DNA from: Rhizobium sp. FKL33
GTDB taxonomy: Bacteria > Pseudomonadota > Alphaproteobacteria > Rhizobiales > Rhizobiaceae
Direction of reading: 5' to 3'
Length of the DNA: 64,000 nucleotides
Assembly (NCBI RefSeq): GCF_005222915.1
Contig: NZ_STFX01000021.1
Coordinates: 62,001 to 126,000 of the forward strand
Of this stretch, positions 46,003-55,860 are shown piece by piece. The number at the start of each line of letters is the position of its first letter. Position 1 is the stretch's first letter. A program made the position numbers and the translations under genes. The notes below the pieces were generated by a model, which was not told where the DNA came from, made no database searches, and saw nothing but the letters and a program-made list of their open reading frames with translations.

Positions 46003-46908
46003 TCAAAATCTCCGTCGCCAGCGCGACGGGCTTTCTCCGACGGTTCGCGAAAACTGCCTGGAGAAATGGCTCTGATCGGCGAAGCCGCAGATCTGCGCGA
46101 TCTCAGCAAGCGATAAGCGCGAAGTCTCAAGAAGCTGCTTGGCCCGGTCCATGCGTCTAGCCTGCAACCAGGCGCTGGGAGCCATCCCGACCGACGCCTT
46201 GAAGGCTCGGGTGAAATGATCGGGAGAGAGGCCGCATTCACGCGCGATCGCGCGGATAGAAAAATGCCGTGTCGCGGCATCGTCCAGCATCTCTTTCGCC
46301 CGTCTTTCTTGCCAGGCCGCCAAACCGCCCAGTTGCGGATCACGTCGCCGCCAGCCGCCATACCGTTGGACGAAATGTGCGCCAAGCCCGTAGAGGAGAT
46401 GTTCGTGAAGAAGCTGGTCGGTCTTGTCGCCGCTTGCGGCCAGGGCCTCGACCAGTAGGGGCGCAAGTTGTCGCACAACCGGATCTACGGTCCGCCATGG
46501 CTGCGGCGCCCGCATCGGCGCAACTGTGGCGGCGCCTGATTCTTCCAAGATATGCTCTATGGCGCGAAAAGGCACATGAAACATCAAGGTGTCGGCGGGA
46601 TGGAGAAGCCGCCCACACGCATCGCCCATCCTGAGGTCCACGATATTTAACTCGCCTTGTGGCGCCGCCTCGGGCGTCTGGAGCCGTCCGTCCAGTTTGA
46701 ATTCGTGTGATGGATGCGTTTGCAGCTGATAGAGAACGACAAAGGCGTCTTCCGCGACCATTTTGGCCACATGCGCTTGTCCCGCCCTGACATCGGGTGA
46801 ATATCGGGTGACGCTTACAGCGGCCGCGCCGGCCGGAGCCATCAAGATCGGCTGCCTCCCCGGAAATCCCGGGCGTTCGATTTGCGCGGTCAATCGTCTC
46901 ATCGTCAT
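46003..46908 (-). CDS. AraC-family transcriptional regulator
   Basis: The 301-residue protein has a C-terminal AraC-type double helix-turn-helix (FSIRAIARECGLSPDHFTRA and then LSLAEIAQICGFADQSHFSR, residues about 205-290), ending with the common QFSRTVGESPSRWRRRF. The N-terminal 190 residues are an effector domain of unknown ligand. The start could also be ATG at residue 3. The adjacent cupin gene is the likely target. Confidence 0.88.
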   Translation of the reverse strand: MTMRRLTAQIERPGFPGRQPILMAPAGAAAVSVTRYSPDVRAGQAHVAKMVAEDAFVVLYQLQTHPSHEFKLDGRLQTPEAAPQGELNIVDLRMGDACGRLLHPADTLMFHVPFRAIEHILEESGAATVAPMRAPQPWRTVDPVVRQLAPLLVEALAASGDKTDQLLHEHLLYGLGAHFVQRYGGWRRRDPQLGGLAAWQERRAKEMLDDAATRHFSIRAIARECGLSPDHFTRAFKASVGMAPSAWLQARRMDRAKQLLETSRLSLAEIAQICGFADQSHFSRQFSRTVGESPSRWRRRF

Positions 46909-46996
46909 CAGTCATTCATGTCGCTTTTCCACGACTATACGACGTGAATTTAGGAAACTGAACAGATCAACCAGACGCGGCATCTGGTTTACACCG

Positions 46997-48298
46997 TCAC
47001 CCGATCGACGGATCGTCCTTCCGGCTCATCAGGATCTTGTCGATGCGGCGGCCGTCCATGTCGATCACCTCGAAACGATAGCCGAAGGCCTCGAAATGGT
47101 CGCCTTCTTCCGGGCTCTTGCGCAGGCCCTGCACCACGAAGCCGGCAATGGTTTCATAGCCGTCTTCGGTCGAGAGATTGTCGAGGCCGAACGTCAGTTG
47201 CATTTCGTGGATCGGCGTCCGTCCGTCGATCAGCCAGGAGCCATCCTCGCGTTCGCGCACCAGAATGTCGTCGATATCGTCATAATTCGACGGCAGGATG
47301 CCGATGATGGCTTCGAGCAGGTCCGACGAGGTGATGATGCCTTCGGTCGAGCCGTATTCGTCGACGATGATCGCCATATGGATATTGGCCGCCTTGAAGA
47401 TCTCGAAAGCCTTCAGGCAGGTGGTCATTTCCGGAATGGTCGGAATTTCCTGCACATAGGCCTGCATCTCAAAGGCCTTCGGATTCTGCGCCGCCGCCAG
47501 CACGTCCTTGGTGCGGACGGCGCCGATGATGATGCCGTCATTGTCTTCGTCGATGACCGGGTAGCGTGAATGGCCGGAATCCCGCACCAGCGCCACCACA
47601 TCCTCGAAACTGGCCTTCAGGTCGATGCCGACGATTTCGGTGCGATGCGTCATGATCGACTTCACCGAGCGGTCGGCGAGGCTGATGATCCGGCGCAGCA
47701 TTTCATGCTCGGATTTTTCGAAGACGCCGCTTTCGGCGCCTTCGGCCAGCACCGCCTGCACCTCGGCTTCCGTGACCTCGTCCGCATCCTTGGCCGCCAT
47801 GCCCATGACTTTGAGCAGGAACCGGGCCGAGGCTTCGAAGAGATAGACGATCGGCGCGGCGATGCGCGACAGCAGCATCATCGGCCCCGCCACGAAGATC
47901 GCAATCGATTCCGCGTGACGGAGCGCGAGCTGCTTGGGGATGAGTTCGCCGATGATCACCGAGAAATAGGTGATCAGAGCCACGACGATGAGGCCGGCGA
48001 CCAGATGCCCATAGGGCGCGATCGCCGGAATGACATCGAGTTCGGGCCCGAGCTTTTCCGTGATCGACGCGCCGCCATAGGTGCCGGCAAGGATGCCGAC
48101 AAGCGTGATGCCGACCTGAACCGTGGACAGGAATGTTCCGGAATTCTCTGCGAGACCGAGAGCGCGCGCCGCCCCGGGATGGCCCTGTTTGGCTTTTTGA
48201 CGGAGCAAAGGCTTGCTGGCGGACACGATCGCCATCTCGGACATGGCGAAAAACGCGTTGATCACGAGAAGGAGAAGAATGATGAGAATTTCAGTCAC
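46997..48298 (-). CDS. CNNM-type membrane protein with CBS pair and CorC/HlyC domain
   Basis: The 433-residue protein is of the hemolysin-C/CorC group. Residues 1-190 are a DUF21/CNNM membrane domain with about four hydrophobic segments (ILIILLLLVINAFFAMSEMA, then VALITYFSVIIGELIPKQLA). A CBS pair (about 205-330, with MTHRTEIVGIDLKASFEDVV) binds adenine nucleotides in relatives. The C-terminal CorC_HlyC domain is about 345-430. Relatives act in magnesium or cobalt homeostasis; hemolysin is a historical name. It is a single gene. Confidence 0.88.
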   Translation of the reverse strand: MTEILIILLLLVINAFFAMSEMAIVSASKPLLRQKAKQGHPGAARALGLAENSGTFLSTVQVGITLVGILAGTYGGASITEKLGPELDVIPAIAPYGHLVAGLIVVALITYFSVIIGELIPKQLALRHAESIAIFVAGPMMLLSRIAAPIVYLFEASARFLLKVMGMAAKDADEVTEAEVQAVLAEGAESGVFEKSEHEMLRRIISLADRSVKSIMTHRTEIVGIDLKASFEDVVALVRDSGHSRYPVIDEDNDGIIIGAVRTKDVLAAAQNPKAFEMQAYVQEIPTIPEMTTCLKAFEIFKAANIHMAIIVDEYGSTEGIITSSDLLEAIIGILPSNYDDIDDILVREREDGSWLIDGRTPIHEMQLTFGLDNLSTEDGYETIAGFVVQGLRKSPEEGDHFEAFGYRFEVIDMDGRRIDKILMSRKDDPSIG

Positions 48299-48355
48299 AA
48301 GGGGCGCCAGGGCAATTTCAATTGCGACCCAACCTAAAGGTTCCCCCTGTCATCT

Positions 48356-49126
48356 TCAAGATGCGGGGGCAAATTCTGCCAAAGGCTTGCCGCTGGTGAC
48401 CTTGTGGCTGATCCGGTCGCGACCGGTGATGATCACCCGGCGCATCGCTTCGGCGGCGCTGGCGGGATCGCGTGCGGCGATCGCGTCGACGATGAGCTTG
48501 TGCGAGGCCGACACTTCCGCGCCGCGTTCGTCGCCCGGCGCAGGCGACGACAATTTGAAGATGCCCACCAGCGCCGCCTCGATCAGGCTGCCGACGGTGC
48601 GCATGAAGGGATTTTTCGAGGCTTCCGACACGGCGAGATGGAAGCGCAGGTCGGCAAGCGCCAGCGTTTCGGGAGTCAGCCCCTCAGCGCCCATGTCGCG
48701 CGCGAGTTGGTAGAGCGCCTTGATGTCGGCTTCAGTGGCGTTTTCGGCTGCGAGCGCCGCGCCATGCGGCTCGAAGGCCATGCGGATCTCGCTGAGATGC
48801 GTGAGGAAGTCGCCATCGACGCCCATCTGGAAATGCCAGGTCAGGACGTCGGAATCGAACAGGTTCCACTGGTTGCGCGGCGTCACCTTGGTGCCGATCC
48901 GCGCCCGCGGCACGATCAGCCCTTTCGCGGCCAGCGTCTTCATGGCTTCACGCAGAACCGTGCGCGACACCTTGAAGCGCTGCGCCAGTTCCGGGTCTCC
49001 CGGCAGCGTGGCGCCGACCGGATAATCTCCGGCGATGATGGACCGGCCGAGTTCATCCACGACCTGGGCATGGCTGGTTCTCGTTTTCTTGCCGCTCAAG
49101 ACGGCCTCCAGCACTCCCCTTCGCAC
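48356..49126 (-). CDS. GntR-family (FCD) regulator of the galactofuranose importer
   Basis: The 256-residue protein has a winged helix at about residues 20-85 (VVDELGRSIIAGDYPVGATL, then LAQRFKVSRTVLREAMKTLA) and an FCD effector domain after residue 105. The start is GTG at 49126, with GAGGAG at good spacing; no ATG nearby gives the normal N-terminus. It lies 10 bp after yjfF and is thus the last gene of the ytfQRT-yjfF operon, which it probably represses with the sugar or a derivative as inducer. The role is inferred from position. Confidence 0.85.
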   Translation of the reverse strand: MRRGVLEAVLSGKKTRTSHAQVVDELGRSIIAGDYPVGATLPGDPELAQRFKVSRTVLREAMKTLAAKGLIVPRARIGTKVTPRNQWNLFDSDVLTWHFQMGVDGDFLTHLSEIRMAFEPHGAALAAENATEADIKALYQLARDMGAEGLTPETLALADLRFHLAVSEASKNPFMRTVGSLIEAALVGIFKLSSPAPGDERGAEVSASHKLIVDAIAARDPASAAEAMRRVIITGRDRISHKVTSGKPLAEFAPAS

Positions 49127-49136
49127 GACGAACTCC

Positions 49137-50102
49137 TCACCCTTTGTTGTCGACCTTCGAGACCAGCAATATGCCTTTTTGCATAAGTATGAAGCCGAAT
49201 AGCAAGAGCCCGATCACGATTTTCGTCCACCAGCTCGACAGAGTCCCATCGAAAGTGATGTAAGTCTGGATCAAACCCTGGATCAACACGCCGATCAGCG
49301 TGCCGGCGACGAAGCCGGCTCCGCCGGTCAACAGCGTGCCGCCGATCACCACCGCCGCAATGGCGTCGAGTTCGACGCCCACGGTGGCGAGCGAATAGCC
49401 GGCCGATGTATAGAGTGAGTAGACCACGCCCGAGAGCCCGGCGAGGAAGCCGGACAGCGCATAGATGCCGATCGTGGTCTGCGCCACCGGCGCGCCCATC
49501 AGCCGCGCGGTGTTCACGCCGCCGCCGAGCGCATAGACATTGGCGCCGAAGCGGGTCTTGTGGGCGATCACAATGCCGGCGATGAACACCAGCAGCATCA
49601 GCCCGCCGATCACCGTGAAGCGGCCGCCGCCGGGCATTTTCCAGTAGAAGCTCTTCAGCGCCTTGTAGAACGGATGCTCGATCGGAATGGAATCGATGGT
49701 GAGCACGAAGGACATGCCGCGCGCGAGAAACATGCCCGCCAGCGTGACGATGAAGGGCGGCATCTCCAGATAATGAATGATCGACCCCATCGCCGCGCCG
49801 AAGGCGGTGCTGACACCGAGCGCAATGGCGAACACCAGGAGTGGATGCAAGCTGGTGTTCTTGAGCAGAACGGCGATCAACACCCCTGTGAAAGCGATGA
49901 CCGAGCCGATCGACAGGTCTATGCCGCCCGACAGGATTACGAAGGTCATGCCCACGGCGGCGATGCCGAGAAAGGCGTTGTCGGTGAACAGGTTGCCGAT
50001 CACCCGCGTCGACAGGATGTTCGGGAATTGCAGCGCGCAGATCGCATAGGCGGCCAGGAAAATCAGCGTTGTCGCGGCCAGCGGCAGATATTTCGCTCTC
50101 AT
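49137..50102 (-). CDS. yjfF: Galactofuranose-type ABC transporter permease YjfF
   Basis: One of two inner-membrane permeases of a CUT2-type sugar importer. The start ATG at 50102 (MRAKYLPLAATTLIFLAAYA, 321 residues) overlaps the ytfT stop by 4 bases (ATGA). The family features FVILSGGIDLSIGSVIAFTG and ALGGGVNTARLMGAPVAQTT are present, with about ten hydrophobic segments. A longer open frame reaching 51131 is antisense-free only because it runs out of frame through ytfT, and is not the start. Confidence 0.9.
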   Translation of the reverse strand: MRAKYLPLAATTLIFLAAYAICALQFPNILSTRVIGNLFTDNAFLGIAAVGMTFVILSGGIDLSIGSVIAFTGVLIAVLLKNTSLHPLLVFAIALGVSTAFGAAMGSIIHYLEMPPFIVTLAGMFLARGMSFVLTIDSIPIEHPFYKALKSFYWKMPGGGRFTVIGGLMLLVFIAGIVIAHKTRFGANVYALGGGVNTARLMGAPVAQTTIGIYALSGFLAGLSGVVYSLYTSAGYSLATVGVELDAIAAVVIGGTLLTGGAGFVAGTLIGVLIQGLIQTYITFDGTLSSWWTKIVIGLLLFGFILMQKGILLVSKVDNKG

Positions 50103-51085
50103 CGCCCGCTCCCGGATTTGCGAGCATTGAAGAGCGCGACGACGTCGGACAGCCGCGGCGATTGAACGATCAGGATGATCACGATCAGGCCAGCCTTGAT
50201 GATGAGATTGTATTCCGGGGGAAAGCCCGAGGTGAGAATGCCGGTGTTGATCGCCTGGATGATCATGGCGCCCAGCAGCGACCCCAGGATGGAGAAGCGG
50301 CCGCCGAGCAGCGAATTGCCGCCCACCACCACCGCAAGGATGGCGTCTAGCTCCAGCCACAGACCGGCATTGTTGGCGTCGGCGCCCTTGATGTCGGCGG
50401 CGACGATGAGGCCGGCGATCGCAGCGCAGAGACCGGACAGCGTATAGACGAGCACGATCAGCGCCGTCGTCTTGACGCCGGAAAGCCGGCTGGCGCGCAG
50501 ATTGACGCCGATCGCCTCGATCAGCAGGCCGAGCGCCGTGCGCCGGGCCAGCAGCGCCACCGCCGCGCCGAACAGGACCCAGATCACCACCGGCATCGGC
50601 AGGCCGAAGGCGGAGCCGCTGCCGATGAAGATCAGGCCGGGTTCGTTGAAGGTCAGGATCGCGCCCTCGGTGATCAGCTGCGCCACGCCGCGTCCGGCGA
50701 CCATCAGCACCAGTGTGGCGATGATCGGCTGGATGTTCAGCACCGACACGAGAACGCCGTTCCACACGCCACACACCAGTCCGACGCTGAGCGCCAGAGC
50801 AAGCGTGACGACGAGCGGATAACCGCTGGTGACCGCGGCGGCCGCGACAGCGCCGCAGATGGCCACCACCGCGCCGACCGAGAGATCGATGCCCTTGGTG
50901 GCGATCACGAGAGTCATCCCGACCGCGACCAGCGCCACCGGCGCGCCGCGATTGAGCACGTCGATGATGCTGCCATAGAGGCGGCCGTTCTGGAACGTCA
51001 CGTTGAAGAAGTCGGGAAACAGGATCACGTTGAGCAGGAGCACGATGCCGAGCGTGATGATCTGGGGAAGAATGCGGCGGATCAT
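50099..51085 (-). CDS. ytfT: Galactofuranose-type ABC transporter permease YtfT
   Basis: Second permease of the importer. The 328-residue protein has the BPD_transp_2 pattern: VALVAVGMTLVIATKGIDLS, then GAVVAICGAVAAAAV, and a second half with LWLELDAILAVVVGGNSLLG. Both ends overlap neighbours by 4 bases (ytfR stop with its ATG, its stop with the yjfF ATG), so the ytfR-ytfT-yjfF series is fully coupled. Confidence 0.9.
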   Translation of the reverse strand: MIRRILPQIITLGIVLLLNVILFPDFFNVTFQNGRLYGSIIDVLNRGAPVALVAVGMTLVIATKGIDLSVGAVVAICGAVAAAAVTSGYPLVVTLALALSVGLVCGVWNGVLVSVLNIQPIIATLVLMVAGRGVAQLITEGAILTFNEPGLIFIGSGSAFGLPMPVVIWVLFGAAVALLARRTALGLLIEAIGVNLRASRLSGVKTTALIVLVYTLSGLCAAIAGLIVAADIKGADANNAGLWLELDAILAVVVGGNSLLGGRFSILGSLLGAMIIQAINTGILTSGFPPEYNLIIKAGLIVIILIVQSPRLSDVVALFNARKSGSGR

Positions 51086-52608
51086 GACGCAAGACCCTTC
51101 TCGTTATGCGCGCCGGCGATGGCGTCGACAATGCCGCTTGCGGTCATCTGATCGCCGGTCAGTTCGGCGACATGTTCGTGATCGCGCAGCACGCGGATGC
51201 GCTGGCTATAGGCGATGAGTTCGTCGATCTCGGAGGAAATGACGGCGAGCGCCATGCCCTTCTCGCAGAGATCGCGGATCAGCTTGATGATTTCGGCATG
51301 CGCGCCGACATCGATGCCGCGTGTCGGCTCGTCGAGGATCAGCAGTTGCGGATTGGTCGCCAGCCAGCGGGCGAGGATTGCCTTCTGCTGATTGCCGCCC
51401 GACAACAGCTTGATCGGCTTTTCGCGGCCGTCGGTGCGGATGTCGAGCGCCTGAATGTAGTGATCGGCGAGCGCGTTCTGCTCGGAGCGTGACAGGGGCT
51501 TGGCCCAGCCGCGCCGCGCCTGCAGCGCCAGCACAATGTTTTCGCGCACCGAGAGATCGCCGATGATGCCGTCGGTCTTGCGGTCCTCCGGGCAGAAGCC
51601 GAAACCATGGGCGATCGCGTCTTCGGGCGATGCGATCGCGGCGGTCTTGCCGTCGATGTCCACCTCACCCTGGTCGGCGCGGCGCACGCCGAACATCACC
51701 TCGGCGGTTTCCGTGCGACCCGAGCCCAGCAGGCCCGCGAGCCCGACCACTTCTCCGCGGCCGATATCGAGATCGAAGGGCTTGATGTCGCCGCGGCGTC
51801 CGAGCCCCTTGAAGCGGAACCGCGCTTCCGCGTCCGGTTTGCGCTCCGGCGCATGATGGCTGGTCTCTTCGGTCAGTTCGCGGCCGAGCATCATCGACAC
51901 GAGATCCTTGCGCGGCAAGTCCGCCAGGCGTCGCGCGCCGACAAGCCTGCCGTTGCGCAGCACCGTCACCCGGTCGCTCAGCGCATAGACCTGTTCGAGG
52001 AAATGGGTGATGAAGACGATGCCCAAACCCTTGCGGCGGAGACCGTCGACAATGCGGAACAGCACCTCGACCTCCTGCGCGTCAAGACTGGCGGTCGGCT
52101 CATCGAGGATCAGCACCTTGCCGGAAAGATCGACGGCGCGGGCGATGGCGACGATCTGCTGCACAGCGACAGAAAAGCTCGACAGCGGCTGGCGCACGTC
52201 GATATCCAGACCGTAATCGGCAAGCAGCGCGCGGGAGCGCTCGTTCATCGCGCGGCTGTCGACCAGACCGAAACGGCGCGGCTGCCGGTTGAGAAACATA
52301 TTCTCGGCCACCGTCAGGTTCGGCAGGAGATTGACCTCCTGATAGACCGTGCCGATGCCAAGCGTCTGGGCCTCGAATGTGTCGCGGGGATCGATGGGCG
52401 CGCCGTCGAGAAGGATGTCGCCCGCGTCGCGTCGATAGGCGCCGGTCAGGCATTTCACGAGGGTGGATTTTCCGGCGCCGTTTTCGCCGAGCAGCGCCAT
52501 GACTTCGCCTCCCATCAGGGAGAAATCAACGGCGTCCAGCGCCTTGGCGCCGAGGAATGTCTTGGTCACGCCGCGCGCCGAAAGCAGCGGCTTCATCTCT
52601 GCAGTCAT
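51082..52608 (-). CDS. ytfR: Galactofuranose-type ABC transporter ATP-binding protein YtfR
   Basis: The 508-residue protein holds two ABC domains in tandem, as usual for CUT2 sugar importers. The first has Walker A GENGAGKSTLVKCLTGAYRR and Walker B VLILDEPTASLDAQEVE. The second has a degenerate Walker A (GLAGLLGSGRTETAEVMFG) but an intact LSGGNQQKAILARWLA signature and LLILDEPTRGIDVGAH. The start ATG at 52608 is chosen because GGAG lies 8 bases before it; a start 9 codons earlier is also open. Confidence 0.92.
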   Translation of the reverse strand: MTAEMKPLLSARGVTKTFLGAKALDAVDFSLMGGEVMALLGENGAGKSTLVKCLTGAYRRDAGDILLDGAPIDPRDTFEAQTLGIGTVYQEVNLLPNLTVAENMFLNRQPRRFGLVDSRAMNERSRALLADYGLDIDVRQPLSSFSVAVQQIVAIARAVDLSGKVLILDEPTASLDAQEVEVLFRIVDGLRRKGLGIVFITHFLEQVYALSDRVTVLRNGRLVGARRLADLPRKDLVSMMLGRELTEETSHHAPERKPDAEARFRFKGLGRRGDIKPFDLDIGRGEVVGLAGLLGSGRTETAEVMFGVRRADQGEVDIDGKTAAIASPEDAIAHGFGFCPEDRKTDGIIGDLSVRENIVLALQARRGWAKPLSRSEQNALADHYIQALDIRTDGREKPIKLLSGGNQQKAILARWLATNPQLLILDEPTRGIDVGAHAEIIKLIRDLCEKGMALAVISSEIDELIAYSQRIRVLRDHEHVAELTGDQMTASGIVDAIAGAHNEKGLAS

Positions 52609-52714
52609 GCGATATGCTCCGGCCGGCGACGCCATCCGTCAAGAGAAGACGAATGGCGGGCGTGCTCGATTGAGACCGCGCCGCCGGAAGGGAACCCGGC
52701 GGCGCGGCGGCAGA

Positions 52715-53677
52715 TCAATAGCCGAGGTCTTTCTTGGATTCGTAGACCTTCTGCGGATCGTCGGCCTGGGTGTAGAGCTTGGATTCCGTCTGGATCCACT
52801 TCGGCGGCTCTTTCTTGTCCTTGAGATAGGCGTCGAGAGCGTCGAAGGCGGGGCCGGCCATGTTCGGGGTCAGTTCGACCGTGGCGTTGGCTTCGCCGGC
52901 GGCCATGGCCTTGAAGATATCCGGAACCGCATCGATCGAAACCACGAGGATGTCTGTGCCCGGCTTCAGGCCGGCTTCCTTGATCGCTTCGATGGCGCCG
53001 ACGGCCATGTCGTCATTGTGGGCGTAGAGCGCGCAGATGTTCTTGCCGCCGTTTTCAGCCTTCAGGAAGCTTTCCATGACTTCCTTGCCCTTGGTGCGGG
53101 TGAAGTCGCCGGTCTGGCTGCGGATGATCTTCAGGTTGTCATGGCCGGCGATCGCCTGCTCGAAGCCCTTCTTGCGGTCGATGGCGGGCGACGAACCGGT
53201 CGTGCCCTGCAGTTCGACGATGTTGCAGGGCTTGTCCTTGGCGGTGTCGGCCAGCCACTTGCCGGCGACCGAGCCTTCATGGACGAGGTCCGAGGTGACG
53301 GCGGTCAGGTAAAGGCTCTTGTCGCTGTCGACGGTGCGGTCGAGCAGGATCACCGGAATATTGGCGTCCTTGGCTTCCGACAGCACGTCGTCCCAGCCCG
53401 TTGCGACCACCGGAGCCACGAAGATCGCATCGACGCCCTGGGCGATGAAGGAGCGGATCGCCTTGATCTGGTTTTCCTGCTTCTGCTGCGCATCGGCGAA
53501 TTTCAGATCGACGCCGCGCTTCTCGGCTTCCTGCTTGGTCACCGTGGTTTCGGCGGCGCGCCAACCGGATTCAGACCCGATCTGCGAGAACCCCACCGTC
53601 AGGGCCATAGCCTGACCTGCGGCGAAAAACGAGACAGCAAGAGCCGTGGCGCTCGCAAGCGCTTTGAACTTATTCAT
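52715..53677 (-). CDS. ytfQ: Galactofuranose-type substrate-binding protein YtfQ
   Basis: Periplasmic binding protein of the importer. The 320-residue protein (MNKFKALASATALAVSFFAA, ATG 53677, GGAGGAAATC ahead) has a signal peptide ending near AMALTV. It is close to E. coli YtfQ, which binds galactofuranose: TVGFSQIGSESGWRAAET, then QQKQENQIKAIRSFIAQGVD, NIVELQGTTG and SQTGDFTRTKGKEVMESFLK are nearly the same. It is the first gene of the operon. An AT-rich leader with an inverted repeat lies upstream. Confidence 0.93.
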   Translation of the reverse strand: MNKFKALASATALAVSFFAAGQAMALTVGFSQIGSESGWRAAETTVTKQEAEKRGVDLKFADAQQKQENQIKAIRSFIAQGVDAIFVAPVVATGWDDVLSEAKDANIPVILLDRTVDSDKSLYLTAVTSDLVHEGSVAGKWLADTAKDKPCNIVELQGTTGSSPAIDRKKGFEQAIAGHDNLKIIRSQTGDFTRTKGKEVMESFLKAENGGKNICALYAHNDDMAVGAIEAIKEAGLKPGTDILVVSIDAVPDIFKAMAAGEANATVELTPNMAGPAFDALDAYLKDKKEPPKWIQTESKLYTQADDPQKVYESKKDLGY

Positions 53678-53726
53678 GATTTCCTCCCAAATGATGGCTG
53701 CTCCACCAGCCGCGATCAAAAAATCA

Positions 53727-53744
53727 TACAATAATATTTTTGTA
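53727..53744 (-). promoter_or_regulatory. Inverted repeat upstream of ytfQ (putative operator)
   Basis: TACAA (53727-53731) and TTGTA (53740-53744) are inverted repeats around 8 AT-only bases, within an AT-rich patch unusual for this genome. It lies about 50 bases ahead of the ytfQ start codon. TTGTA/TACAA half sites occur in operators of FCD-type GntR sugar regulators such as DgoR, so it may bind the regulator encoded at the end of the operon. Confidence 0.4.
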
Positions 53745-53956
53745 AAGCAGCAGTTATCCCTAATTCACGCTGCAAGTCACAGATGTATAAAAACGCTCAG
53801 CTTTTTTTGCTTTCGCGACCGCGCCGCTCCGCCTGTCGCCGCCATTTTAACGCTTGCCACGCCGCCCGACGCATGAGTAAAAGCCTAGACCTTCGTCCGG
53901 CCATAGTACGGACGCGCCTTCTATGAGGCGACAAGAATAACAATTTGGGACGCCCG

Positions 53957-55843
53957 ATGCTCGAACTTCTGCGTAAAGCCGCGAAAACCTGGGTCGCAAA
54001 GGCCCTGCTTATCCTTCTCGTCGCCTCGTTCGGCATCTGGGGCGTCCACAGCTCGATGTTCTCAGGCGCCAATGACGCCGTCGTGACCGTCGGCGACCAA
54101 AAGGTGTCCAATTCGGAGTTCCAGTTCGTCTTCAACGGCGTCTATAGCCAGATGCAGCGGAGCATTCCCGGCCTGACGCTGGAACAGGCGAAGCTGTTCG
54201 GTCTCGAAAGCACGGTGTTCGGCCAGCTCGCTTCGGCTGCGGCGCTCGACCAGCTCGCCTCCGACATGAAGCTCGGAATGTCCGAAACGCGGCTGCTGCA
54301 GCTCATTCAGGAAGAGCCCGCCTTCAAGGATCCTTCCGGCGCCTTCAGCCGGCAGCTGATGGAGCGTCGCCTGTACGACGCCCGCATCCGCACCGAGGAT
54401 TACATCAAGAACAAGGAGCGCGAGGCCGTGCGCGTGCAGATCGCCGACGCGGTCTCCAACGGCTTCACCCCTCCGGCGACGCTGACCAAGGCGCTCGAGG
54501 ATTTCAGCAACGAACGCCGCACGATCGATTACCTGATCCTCACCAACGCCAATATCGATCCCATCGGCGCGCCGACGGATGCGGCGCTGGCCAAGTGGTT
54601 CGAAGACAACAAGGGCAAGTATCGCGCGCCTGAATACCGCAAGATCACCTATGTGAAGCTCGAGCCGTCCGACATCGCCGACGCGACCGCCGTCACCGAC
54701 GAAGACGTGAAAGCCGATTACGACAAGCATATCGACGCCTATCGCACGGCTGAGACGCGCACCGTCGAACAGCTGACCTTCGCCAGCAAGGCCGAGGCTG
54801 ACGCCGCCGCCGCCAAGCTGGCCGCCGGGACCACCTTCGACCAGCTGGTCGCCGAACAGGGCAAGACCGCGACCGACGTGCTGCTCGGCGACTTCACCAA
54901 AGACAAGCTTCCGACCCCCGCAATGGCCGATGCGGCGTTCGCCGTGAAGACCGAAGGCGGCGTGACGCCGGTCACCGACGGCCTTCTGGGCCCCGTCATC
55001 CTGCGCGTCACCAATATCAAGCCCGAAGTCGTCAAGCCGCTCGACGCGGTGAAGGACGACATCCGCAAGCAGCTCGCTCTGGTGCGCGCCAATGACGAGA
55101 TCCAGGGCGTGCACGACCGCTTCGAGGACACCCGCGCTTCCGGCGCGTCCCTCGCCGAATCCGCCAGCCAGTTGCAGCTGAAGTCTGTGACGATCGACGC
55201 CGTCGACGCCACCGGCCGCGATCCTTCCGAAAAGGAAGTCGCCAACCTGCCGGAACAGGCCAGGCTGCTGACCGAGGCCTTCAAGACCGACGAAGGCGTC
55301 GAACCCCTGCCGCTCGATCTCGCCAATGGCGGCTATGTCTGGTTCGAGGTCAACGGCGTCACGCCGGACCGCGACCGCAAGCTGGAGGAAGTCCGCGCCA
55401 AGGTGGTGGCCGACTGGACCCGCGAACAGCAGCAGCTCGCGCTCGCCAAGAAGGCCGAAGAAATTTCCAAGCAGGTGCGCGACGGCGCCAAGATCGCCGA
55501 TGTCGCCGCGACGCTGAAGATCGCCGTCGAATCGAAGGCGGACATCAAGCGCGGCATGGATGACGCCGTGCTCGGCGCCGCCGCGATCAATGCCGCCTTC
55601 GGAGGTCCCGAAGGCTTTGTGACGGCGGCGGCCGGCGCGGATGGCCAGAGCCAGATCGTGCTCAAGGTCACCGACGTGCAGAACACCCCGCCGACCGACG
55701 CGCTCGAAAACAATTCCGAGCAGATCAAGCAGGCCGCAGCGCGCGCCGGCGACGATTTCCTCGACCAGCTGGTCAGCGAATTGCAGGCGGAATATGGCGT
55801 TTCGGTCAACCGCACGCTCGCAAACCAGTTGATGGTCCGCTAA
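53957..55843 (+). CDS. ppiD: Periplasmic folding factor PpiD (SurA-N / PPIC domains)
   Basis: Membrane-anchored periplasmic chaperone and peptidyl-prolyl isomerase at the Sec translocon exit. The 628-residue protein ([23 protein letters not shown] 53957) has one N-terminal membrane anchor (about 13-32). A SurA-like chaperone domain follows (about 40-200), then a PPIC parvulin region around residues 230-360 with [20 protein letters not shown], and a C-terminal PPIC-like repeat. Parvulin catalytic residues are not obvious, as in E. coli PpiD. It precedes trpD by 17 bp, the common order in rhizobia. Confidence 0.88.
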   Translation: MLELLRKAAKTWVAKALLILLVASFGIWGVHSSMFSGANDAVVTVGDQKVSNSEFQFVFNGVYSQMQRSIPGLTLEQAKLFGLESTVFGQLASAAALDQLASDMKLGMSETRLLQLIQEEPAFKDPSGAFSRQLMERRLYDARIRTEDYIKNKEREAVRVQIADAVSNGFTPPATLTKALEDFSNERRTIDYLILTNANIDPIGAPTDAALAKWFEDNKGKYRAPEYRKITYVKLEPSDIADATAVTDEDVKADYDKHIDAYRTAETRTVEQLTFASKAEADAAAAKLAAGTTFDQLVAEQGKTATDVLLGDFTKDKLPTPAMADAAFAVKTEGGVTPVTDGLLGPVILRVTNIKPEVVKPLDAVKDDIRKQLALVRANDEIQGVHDRFEDTRASGASLAESASQLQLKSVTIDAVDATGRDPSEKEVANLPEQARLLTEAFKTDEGVEPLPLDLANGGYVWFEVNGVTPDRDRKLEEVRAKVVADWTREQQQLALAKKAEEISKQVRDGAKIADVAATLKIAVESKADIKRGMDDAVLGAAAINAAFGGPEGFVTAAAGADGQSQIVLKVTDVQNTPPTDALENNSEQIKQAAARAGDDFLDQLVSELQAEYGVSVNRTLANQLMVR

Positions 55844-55860
55844 CTCCGGGGGGAACAGCC

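Noticed and set aside
49137-51131. 664-codon frame covering yjfF and running out of frame through ytfT
   Set aside because: The upstream part is arginine-rich frame-shadow sequence; the ATGA overlap at 50099-50102 gives the normal YjfF start.
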